Assembly (NCBI GenBank): GCA_002409375.1
Contig: DHNF01000155.1
Span: forward strand, 1,506-7,082
Source of the DNA: Ruminococcaceae bacterium UBA5423
Lineage (GTDB): Bacteria > Bacillota > Clostridia > Oscillospirales > Acutalibacteraceae
Direction of reading: 5' to 3'
Length of the DNA stretch: 5,577 nt
Part shown: piece by piece, positions 1 to 5,577 of the stretch
Position numbering within the stretch: the first letter of the stretch is position 1
How the letters are laid out: every line of letters starts with the position of its first letter
The notes under the pieces: model-generated
Told to the model about the DNA's origin: nothing
The model's database searches: none
Seen by the model: the letters and a program-made list of their open reading frames with translations, nothing else
Program-made: the position numbers and the translations under genes

Positions 1-1779
1 CTCGGTAAGTTGATTGAACACCCCGCGCTTTACATAATGTGTATGCAGCAGTTCATGGGATATATGACTCCCCGGATATTTAAGAAATTCCTTGTAAATA
101 GAGTTGATATAAGGGTTTTCATGGGATTTTCTCAAATCTTTATCTTCATCTTCTTTATATAGTCCCTCAAGCCTTTTTTGTCTGACATCCGGGTCACTTG
201 ATCTGGGCTGTCCGCCTCCGGTTATGCAGCCGCCGGGGCATCCCATAACCTCGATAAAGTGGTATGGGCTTGATCCGTTTTTAATTTGTTCCATTAATTG
301 ATTGGCTCCCTTAATTCCGCTTGTAACCGCCACTTTTATTTTTACGCCGTCGAATTCTTTATAAGCGTTTACAGGATCGTTTATTAAAATTTCGGCTGTC
401 TTGACATTATCCAGTCCTACAATCGGCGTTACATGAAGGTTTTTATACGGCAGTTCTCTTCCGGTGACAAGCTCGTATACCGTGCGCAGCGCGGCCTCCA
501 TAACTCCGCCCGTAAGACCGAATATATCTGCGGCGCCGGTTGAAAGCCCAAGGGGATTGTCGAATTTCTCGTCTTCAAGCTTTGTGAAATCGATGCCTGC
601 TTCACTAATCATTGTGGCAAGCTCTCGTGTGGTAAGTACAGAATCGACATTTGGCAAGCCGTTGTTCTTCATCTCGTTGCGGGATATTTCAAATTTTTTG
701 GCTGTGCAGGGCATAATTGATACAACATAAATTTGTTCAGGGTTGACATTTATAATTTTGGCATAATAGGATTTTATCAGCGCGCCAAGCATCATATGGG
801 GTGATTTGCAGGTGGAGAGATGCGCAAGATTATCGGGATATGCATGCTCAATATACTTAATCCATCCGGGGCTGCAGCTTGTAATCATAGGTAGTGTGGA
901 TGACCTGCCTGCAACGGTGTTTTGCAGTCGGTGCAGCAGTTCGGTGCCCTCTTCCATAATTGTCAGATCGGCTGCAAAGTTTGTGTCAAATATATTGTCA
1001 AAACCAAGTGCACGCAGTGCGGCGGCCATTTTACCGGTAACTCTGGTGCCGGGTTCAAGACCAAATTCTTCACCAAGAGCAACTCTGACTGCCGGAGCTG
1101 TTTGCGCAACGACATATTTGTCTTTATTATTAATAGCTGTCCAAACTTTTTCAACAGCATCGGTTTCCTTTAATGCACCAACCGGACATACAACAGTACA
1201 TTGGCCACAGAAAACACAATTGACATCGCCAAGTGGCAAATCCATTGCGGGACCGATAACTGTGTTAAAGCCGCGATTTTGCGCATTTAATATGCCGGTG
1301 CCCTGTATTTGATTACAGACTGTAATGCATCGTCTGCAGGCTATACATTTTGTCAAATCTCTTGTTATTGCAACTGAAATGTCATTTTCGCGTTCAGACC
1401 GTGCGCCCTCAAAGCGTGTATGCTCAACGCCGAGAGTTTTGCCAAGCTGTTGCAGCTCGCAGCTTTGATTGCGCTTGCAGCTTAAGCAGTCTTTTGAATG
1501 GTCAGAAATTATAAGTTCGTATAAAACCTTGCGTGCTTTACGGACTTTTTCTGTGTTTGTAAAAACCTCCATACCTTCCGCAACATTCGTCATGCAAGAA
1601 GCTTGCAAAGTTTTTGCACCCTTTACCTCGACGACGCATATTCTGCAGGAACCAAATTTGTGAGTGTCTTTCATATAACACAGATTTGGAATACTTATGT
1701 TATTGGACCTGGCAGCCTCAAGTATTGTTGTGCCCTGTGCAACCGATATTTGTTTCCCATTTATTTTTAAGTTTACCAT
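1..1779 (-). CDS. hydA: [FeFe]-hydrogenase catalytic subunit, HydA/HndD type (3' end cut by window edge)
   Basis: The reading frame stays open from ATG at 1779 to the window edge, giving 593 codons without a stop. Domains: [2Fe-2S] ferredoxin (C34, C45, C48, C62); His-Cys3 [4Fe-4S] site (H94, C98, C101, C107); two [4Fe-4S] motifs (C145, C148, C151, C155 and C188, C191, C194, C198); then the H-cluster domain. H-cluster motifs are L1 TSCSPGW (300-306), L2 MPCTAKKFE (356-364) and L3 EVMGCPGGCITGGGQP (510-525). The proton-path set E277, E280, R284 has the same spacing as E279, E282, R286 of C. pasteurianum CpI. The protein should interconvert H+ and H2, with electrons relayed from HydB/HydC and probably ferredoxin. 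L1 has Ser where CpI has its second Cys. The last visible residues include LLHTHYVKR, typical of the small-subunit-like C-terminus, so few residues may be missing unless an extra C-terminal domain follows. It lies 20 nt after hydB. Confidence 0.95.
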   Translation of the reverse strand, partial: MVNLKINGKQISVAQGTTILEAARSNNISIPNLCYMKDTHKFGSCRICVVEVKGAKTLQASCMTNVAEGMEVFTNTEKVRKARKVLYELIISDHSKDCLSCKRNQSCELQQLGKTLGVEHTRFEGARSERENDISVAITRDLTKCIACRRCITVCNQIQGTGILNAQNRGFNTVIGPAMDLPLGDVNCVFCGQCTVVCPVGALKETDAVEKVWTAINNKDKYVVAQTAPAVRVALGEEFGLEPGTRVTGKMAAALRALGFDNIFDTNFAADLTIMEEGTELLHRLQNTVAGRSSTLPMITSCSPGWIKYIEHAYPDNLAHLSTCKSPHMMLGALIKSYYAKIINVNPEQIYVVSIMPCTAKKFEISRNEMKNNGLPNVDSVLTTRELATMISEAGIDFTKLEDEKFDNPLGLSTGAADIFGLTGGVMEAALRTVYELVTGRELPYKNLHVTPIVGLDNVKTAEILINDPVNAYKEFDGVKIKVAVTSGIKGANQLMEQIKNGSSPYHFIEVMGCPGGCITGGGQPRSSDPDVRQKRLEGLYKEDEDKDLRKSHENPYINSIYKEFLKYPGSHISHELLHTHYVKRGVFNQLTE

Positions 1780-1784
1780 ACAAG

Positions 1785-1798
1785 CACCATGCCTTTCT
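1785..1798 (-). promoter_or_regulatory. Weak ribosome binding site of hydA
   Basis: The 20-nt gap between the hydB stop and the hydA ATG (1779) holds AGAAAGG (1798-1792, twelve bases from the ATG) and GGTG (1788-1785, five bases from it). Neither is a strong site. The ATG at 1790 is out of frame and hits a stop after five codons, so 1779 is the only sensible start. The short gap suggests that ribosomes ending hydB help initiate hydA. Confidence 0.45.
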
Positions 1799-1799
1799 G

Positions 1800-4700
1800 T
1801 TATCTTCTGTCGCAGTGCAGACAACGCATTGCCTCAGCCATTGCGTTTAATTTATGGTAGCCGACAATAACTTCGTCAAACGAACCTTTTCGGGATTCCA
1901 TATCCAGCATTTCAAGCGGAAAGCGGTCATGGGCGACAATTTCGTCATCTTCAAATCTTTCGGGTATATCAATTGGATTGCCTTTATTAAGCTTGCCGGT
2001 ACCGCCCAGATATTTGTCAATGGAAACAGCCGCTTGTTTTCCATCGGCAATTGCACTTATCACTGTGTCGGGGCCCCTTGCCACATCTCCACCGGCAAAA
2101 ACGCCCTTCATGGTGGTCATTAATGTGTTGTCATCAACCACAAAGGTGCCCCATGAAGTGACTTCAATTTCATCCTTTCGGACAAAAGGCAAATCTGAAT
2201 ATTGACTGACAGCAGGTATTACGGTGTCAACATCTAAAAAGAAATTAGAACCGCCGATTTTTACGGCTTTTCTTCTGCCGGATTTATCAAATTCACCAAG
2301 CTTCATTTTAACGCACTCGACTTTTGACACCGACCCGTCTTTACCTGCAATAAATTTTATGGGTGCAACAAGCTCCATAATATCTACGCCTTCGGCAACC
2401 GTTTCTTTTATTTCCTGTTCAGATGCCGGCATGGCTTCAATATTGCGGCGATAAAGCAGTATCACTTTTGATGCGCCAAGCCTTAACGCCGTTCTTGCAG
2501 AGTCCATTGCAGTATTACCCCCGCCTATAACAGCGACCGTTTTACCAATATAAATATCCTTGTTGTAATTAACATCCTTTAAAAAATTTATGCCGTGCAA
2601 AACGCCGGGCAGATTTTCACCCGGAATGTTTACTTTTTGCGGCATTTGCGTTCCTGTGGCTATGTAAACGGAATCATATGTGGACCTAAGCTTGCCAAAC
2701 ATATCCCTATCAACTTCGGTGCTAAGGTGCATGTTTACTCCCGACTGAAGTATTAAGTCTATTTCGTGTTCAAGCACTTTTTTGGGCAGGCGATATTCAG
2801 GAATGCCAAAAGCCAATACGCCGCCGGCTACCGGCTGTGACTCAAATACATCTACCGTGTAACCAATGCGCACAAGATAATAAGCGCAAGTCAAGCCGGA
2901 TGCTCCTGCACCGATTATTGCAACACTTTTGCCGTTTTTAGGAAATACAAGGTCACTTGCATAGGGCTTTTCATTTTTATAAGCATAATCAGCGACAAAT
3001 CTTTTGATATCGCATATTGCAACCGACTCGTCAACTGTACTGCGTCGGCATTTGGACTCACAAGGATGTGTGCATATACGACCGCAGACAGCAGGGAATG
3101 GGTTTTCCTGCTTAATCAGGTTATAAGCATCTATAAATCGACCGGCTGCCACAAGTGCAAGATAACCGGGTATGTTTATATTTGCGGGGCATGTGTTTTC
3201 ACATGGTGAGATAAACAGCTCGGAACATACACCTGCACGGCAATATTTGTTGTGAATATGCTCCTCGTATTCACTTTTAAAATATCGAATTGTGCTTAGT
3301 ACCGGGTTAGGGGCAGTTTGACCTAAACCGCACATTGCAGTTTCCTTAATAGTTTCGCCAAGCTCTTGCAAAAGCTCAATATCGCCGTCGCTGCCTTCAC
3401 CGCGTGTAATTCGTTCAAGAATTTCAAGCATCCGTTTGGTGCCCAAACGGCAGGCAACGCATTTTCCGCATGACTCTTCCTGGATAAAATCCATAAAAAA
3501 TCGAGCGGTATCTACCATGCAGGTGTCTTCATTCATCGCTATCAAACCGCCCGACCCGATTATCGCGCCAAGCTTTTGCAGCGATTCATAATCGGTTGCC
3601 ACATTCAAATTATCCTGAGTAATACAGCCGCCTGATGGCCCTCCGATTTGTGCCGATTTAAATTTCTTTTTCTCCTGCATTCCGCCGCCAATGTTAAATA
3701 AAATATCGCCAAGCGGCATCCCGATGGGAACTTCGATAATTCCTGTGTTTACAACATCGCCTGCTAATGCGAACACCTTTGTACCTTTGCTGGATTTGGT
3801 GCCGTACTGTGAATACCATTCGCTGCCATTTAATATTATTACGGGAACAGCAGCAAGTGTTTCGACATTGTTTATTATTGTAGGCTTTCCGAACAAGCCT
3901 TGTTCAAAAGGGAAAGGCGGTTTTTGCCGCGGCTCGCCCCTGCGTCCTTCTATTGATGCCATTAGTGCGGTTTCTTCCCCGCAAACAAAGGCGCCTGCGC
4001 CAATGCGTATTTCCAAATCAAACGAAAAATCGCTGCCAAAAAGTTTGCATCCAAGAAGACCGCGCTCACGCGCCTCATCAATTGCATAACTTAGACGCTC
4101 TACTGCAATCGGGTATTCTGCCCGCACATATACATAGCCTGTGTCGGCACCTATTGCATAGCCGCCGATAATCATGCCCTCTACCAAGGTGTGAGGGTCG
4201 CCCTCGATAATGCTGCGATCCATAAACGCGCCGGGGTCACCCTCGTCCGCATTGCAGACAATATATTTTTTATCGCTATTGGTGTTATATCCGGCTTCCC
4301 ATTTTACACCTGTCGGAAAACCTGCCCCGCCGCGCCCTTTAAGCCCCGATTTTTTCACCTCTTCGACTACTTTAAGTCTGTCGGTATTAACCGCTTTTGC
4401 AGCAGCAAAATATCCATTGCGCGCAACATAGGCGTCAAGGCTTTTATAATCCATATATCCACAGTTTCTCAAAGCAATTTTTACCTGGCTTTTGAAAAAA
4501 TCTATATTGTCGATATTTGGAACATGCCTGTGTATTGAATTGTCATAAAAGGTGTGTTGTACAAGTATATCGCCGTTTAAAATATGTTTTTTAATAATAT
4601 TGCAGGCAATTTCGGGCGTTAAATTTGTGTAGAAGGTGCGGTCGGGAAGTATTAGCGCAACCGGACCCACCGCGCAGGTGCCCATGCAGCCGGTTTCAAG

Positions 4701-4904
4701 CACTTTAACCTCGTTTTCTAAAGACTGTTTTTTAATTTCGTCTATAAAGGCGTTCCTGACAATACCGCAGTTTGACGAAACACACCCGGCGCCGCTGCAC
4801 ACAAGCACCTTATATTTATAATTTTCCAGCATTTTATTATAATTGCTTTTTAGTTGTTCCAAATCTTCTAAGCTGCTAATTTTTTTGGTGTTCATAAGGT
4901 CCAT
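1800..4904 (-). CDS. hydB: NuoF-like NADH/FMN subunit fused to a GltD/NfnB-like FAD NAD(P)H oxidoreductase
   Basis: Domains of this 1034-residue fusion, in order. Residues ~30-110: thioredoxin-like [2Fe-2S] domain (C36, C41, C73, C77). Residues ~140-460: NuoF core with the NADH/FMN loop GRGGAGFPTG (190-199), CNADEGDPGAF (217-227), GAGAFVCGEETAL (302-314), NNVET (345-349) and an SLBB segment. C479, C482, C485 and C525: [4Fe-4S] site equivalent to N3. Residues ~555-640: GltD-type Fe-S segment (C555, C560, C568, C572, C607, C611, C615, C619). FAD motif GAGASG (665-670); NAD(P)H motif GGGNTAMD (794-801) followed by YRR (818-820); second FAD motif AGGD (937-940); C-terminal CLHC (1028-1031). Ordinary HydB is about 600 residues and ends in a 2x[4Fe-4S] ferredoxin domain; here the GltD-like module takes that place. 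The first half should oxidise or reduce NAD(H); the second half probably handles NADP(H). A related idea is Sporomusa Stn-type transhydrogenase, but the neighbour here is a true hydrogenase. Domain calls are secure; the overall reaction is inferred. Confidence 0.93.
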   Translation of the reverse strand: MDLMNTKKISSLEDLEQLKSNYNKMLENYKYKVLVCSGAGCVSSNCGIVRNAFIDEIKKQSLENEVKVLETGCMGTCAVGPVALILPDRTFYTNLTPEIACNIIKKHILNGDILVQHTFYDNSIHRHVPNIDNIDFFKSQVKIALRNCGYMDYKSLDAYVARNGYFAAAKAVNTDRLKVVEEVKKSGLKGRGGAGFPTGVKWEAGYNTNSDKKYIVCNADEGDPGAFMDRSIIEGDPHTLVEGMIIGGYAIGADTGYVYVRAEYPIAVERLSYAIDEARERGLLGCKLFGSDFSFDLEIRIGAGAFVCGEETALMASIEGRRGEPRQKPPFPFEQGLFGKPTIINNVETLAAVPVIILNGSEWYSQYGTKSSKGTKVFALAGDVVNTGIIEVPIGMPLGDILFNIGGGMQEKKKFKSAQIGGPSGGCITQDNLNVATDYESLQKLGAIIGSGGLIAMNEDTCMVDTARFFMDFIQEESCGKCVACRLGTKRMLEILERITRGEGSDGDIELLQELGETIKETAMCGLGQTAPNPVLSTIRYFKSEYEEHIHNKYCRAGVCSELFISPCENTCPANINIPGYLALVAAGRFIDAYNLIKQENPFPAVCGRICTHPCESKCRRSTVDESVAICDIKRFVADYAYKNEKPYASDLVFPKNGKSVAIIGAGASGLTCAYYLVRIGYTVDVFESQPVAGGVLAFGIPEYRLPKKVLEHEIDLILQSGVNMHLSTEVDRDMFGKLRSTYDSVYIATGTQMPQKVNIPGENLPGVLHGINFLKDVNYNKDIYIGKTVAVIGGGNTAMDSARTALRLGASKVILLYRRNIEAMPASEQEIKETVAEGVDIMELVAPIKFIAGKDGSVSKVECVKMKLGEFDKSGRRKAVKIGGSNFFLDVDTVIPAVSQYSDLPFVRKDEIEVTSWGTFVVDDNTLMTTMKGVFAGGDVARGPDTVISAIADGKQAAVSIDKYLGGTGKLNKGNPIDIPERFEDDEIVAHDRFPLEMLDMESRKGSFDEVIVGYHKLNAMAEAMRCLHCDRR

Positions 4905-4906
4905 AT

Positions 4907-4914
4907 CCTTTCCT
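4907..4914 (-). promoter_or_regulatory. Ribosome binding site of the hydB fusion gene
   Basis: AGGAAAGG lies in the 32-nt gap after hydC. Two in-frame ATGs are possible, at 4904 and 4895. AGGA (4914-4911) is six bases from the first, whereas the nearest GG-rich element is about eleven bases from the second, so 4904 is preferred. The choice changes the protein by only three residues. Confidence 0.65.
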
Positions 4915-4936
4915 CGGTTAATGTATAATTATGGCA

Positions 4937-5434
4937 TTAATATTTCGAAAGAATGGATTCAAGCTTGTTGACATTCACCTGCTTATAGACAACATCATCA
5001 ATCATTATTGCAGGGGCAAGTCCGCAAGCACCGATGCAACGGGCAATCTCAAAGGTAAACCTGCCGTCTTCAGTCGTTTCGCCGATTTGAATATTTAACA
5101 GCTCTTCAAGACGCTCGACCAGCTTTTTGCCGCCCCGCACATAACAAGCGGTGCCAAGACATACGCGGATTGTATGCTTGCCTCGGGGTTTTGTTGTGAA
5201 AAACGAATAGAATGTGACAACACCCGAAACTTCGGATAAGGGTATACCAAGGGAGTTTGCAATATACTCTTGCAGTTTAAGGGGAAGATGCCCATAGATT
5301 TGCTGTGCGAGGTGAAGAATTTGAATTAAACTTCCACTTTTGTTTTTGTAAAGGTCGATGACATTTGTAATTTGTTCCAGTTTTTGGGTTTCATCTGATG
5401 CGCAGCAGTCGCATTTCACGGCTTCGGTATTCAT
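4937..5434 (-). CDS. hydC: NuoE-like [2Fe-2S] subunit of multimeric [FeFe]-hydrogenase (HydC/HndA type)
   Basis: This 165-residue protein has the usual length of the 24-kDa NuoE/HydC family. Residues ~20-80 form the helical N-terminal part, including the family-typical stretch GVVTFYSFF at 71-79. The thioredoxin-like C-terminal half carries the four [2Fe-2S] ligands as C92-x4-C97 and C133-x3-C137 (VCLGTACYVRGG and RCIGACGLAPA). In this family the subunit binds next to the FMN subunit and holds a [2Fe-2S] cluster close to the flavin; it is soluble and cytoplasmic. The start at 5434 is supported by AAGGAGG six bases upstream. It is the first gene of the operon and ends 32 nt before the NuoF-GltD fusion gene. 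One oddity is an extra Cys cluster, C8-D-C10-C11, at the N-terminus, outside the known ligand set. Family identity is secure; assignment to a hydrogenase rather than another NuoEF-type complex rests on the hydA gene downstream. Confidence 0.95.
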   Translation of the reverse strand: MNTEAVKCDCCASDETQKLEQITNVIDLYKNKSGSLIQILHLAQQIYGHLPLKLQEYIANSLGIPLSEVSGVVTFYSFFTTKPRGKHTIRVCLGTACYVRGGKKLVERLEELLNIQIGETTEDGRFTFEIARCIGACGLAPAIMIDDVVYKQVNVNKLESILSKY

Positions 5435-5440
5435 CTCAGC

Positions 5441-5447
5441 CCTCCTT
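5441..5447 (-). promoter_or_regulatory. Ribosome binding site of hydC
   Basis: AAGGAGG lies six bases before the ATG at 5434. It is close to a full match to the anti-Shine-Dalgarno sequence, so it fixes the start of hydC and suggests strong translation of the first subunit. Confidence 0.85.
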
Positions 5448-5468
5448 ATAAGATGAGTTCACAATTTC

Positions 5469-5488
5469 TTTGATAAAAGCATATCAAA
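5469..5488. promoter_or_regulatory. Inverted repeat resembling a Rex operator
   Basis: A perfect 7-bp dyad, TTTGATA and TATCAAA, is separated by six bases. The inner 18 bp on the minus strand read TTGATATGCTTTTATCAA, which match 11 of the 14 defined positions of the clostridial Rex consensus TTGTTAA-N4-TTAACAA as I recall it, including the TTG and CAA ends. Rex is a repressor released by NADH and is known to control fermentative and hydrogenase genes in Clostridia, so an NADH-linked hydrogenase is a sensible target. The site lies 35 bases upstream of the hydC start, downstream of the best promoter candidate, which fits a roadblock operator. AT-rich DNA yields dyads by chance, so this is a candidate only. 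Confidence 0.4.
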
Positions 5489-5577
5489 AATTTGTTATGA
5501 AAATATGATACATTAGGCACAAAATTTAATAATAACCATAAAAATATCAAGTATTATTAAAAATATAAAGCAAAATT

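Larger units (their letters stand above)
5435..5577 (-). promoter_or_regulatory. AT-rich leader and probable promoter region of the hyd operon
   Basis: These 143 bases upstream of hydC contain no plausible gene and are far richer in A+T than the coding DNA. On the minus strand a sigma-A-like pair can be drawn: TTGATA (5550-5545, five of six to TTGACA), 16 bases, then TAAATT (5528-5523, four of six to TATAAT). TATCAT at 5510-5505 is an alternative -10 without a good -35. The region directly precedes the first gene of the operon and holds a palindrome that could be a repressor site. That a promoter lies here is likely from context; the exact boxes are uncertain in sequence this AT-rich. The start of the leader may lie beyond the window. 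Confidence 0.5.

Noticed and set aside
464..730. 88-residue open frame on the plus strand
   Set aside because: It is antisense to the conserved H-cluster domain of hydA; Ser-rich shadow translation.
806..1312. 168-residue open frame on the plus strand
   Set aside because: It lies wholly antisense to hydA, whose frame carries continuous family motifs here. Its translation shows no recognisable domain and no good ribosome binding site.
1..1779. hydA as a NuoG or formate dehydrogenase subunit
   Set aside because: The N-terminal Fe-S domains are shared with NuoG, but motifs L1, L2 and L3 of the H-cluster domain are present and no molybdopterin domain follows.
1775..1790. ATG at 1790 as an alternative hydA start
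   Set aside because: It is out of frame with hydA and reaches TAA after five codons.
3189..3242. Two genes joined by a frameshift or missed stop
   Set aside because: The frame is continuous through the junction with sensible codons, and there is no ribosome binding site with start codon placed to begin a separate GltD gene.
3691..4089. 132-residue open frame on the plus strand
   Set aside because: It is antisense to the NuoF core of hydB, low in complexity (Ser/Pro-rich) and without motifs; a shadow of the coding strand.
4191..4538. 115-residue open frame on the plus strand
   Set aside because: It is antisense to the start of the NuoF domain and has no family features.
4905..4936. Internal promoter or terminator between hydC and hydB
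   Set aside because: The 32-nt gap is AT-rich but has no stem with a T-run and no spaced promoter boxes; cotranscription is the simpler reading.
5480..5499. Second dyad, CATATCAAA with TTTGTTATG
   Set aside because: It is imperfect (one mismatched pair), overlaps the better dyad and could arise by chance in AT-rich DNA; not listed as a separate site.

Overview
The window is a single minus-strand operon, read right to left, that encodes a soluble multisubunit [FeFe]-hydrogenase of the HydABC (Hnd) family. AT-rich non-coding DNA, strong AGGAGG-type ribosome binding sites, tight gene packing and the style of the proteins point to an anaerobic, fermentative Clostridia-type Firmicute. That assignment is an inference, because no taxonomic marker gene is present.

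Layout: 5435-5577 is an AT-rich leader with a weak promoter candidate and an 18-20 bp dyad that resembles a Rex (NADH/NAD+ sensor) operator. hydC (5434-4937) is a NuoE-like [2Fe-2S] subunit. After 32 nt comes a 1034-residue hydB-type gene (4904-1800). Its first ~550 residues are a complete NuoF-like NADH/FMN subunit with an N-terminal thioredoxin-like [2Fe-2S] domain. Its last ~470 residues are a complete GltD/NfnB-like FAD and NAD(P)H oxidoreductase module. After 20 nt comes hydA (1779 to beyond position 1), the catalytic subunit, with [2Fe-2S], His-Cys3, two [4Fe-4S] and H-cluster domains. It is cut by the window edge, probably near its true end.

By homology, HydB takes electrons from NADH at FMN, HydC and the HydB clusters relay them, and HydA exchanges them with H2 and probably ferredoxin (electron bifurcation or confurcation). 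The unusual element is the GltD-like module, which adds a second flavin and a probable NADPH site. It sits where ordinary HydB proteins carry a C-terminal 2x[4Fe-4S] ferredoxin domain. The complex could therefore couple H2, NAD(H), NADP(H) and possibly ferredoxin in one machine. That combined role is an inference; the domains and motifs are read directly. A second point of interest is a Cys-to-Ser change in the first H-cluster motif of HydA.

No RNA gene, mobile element, CRISPR array or convincing terminator was found.
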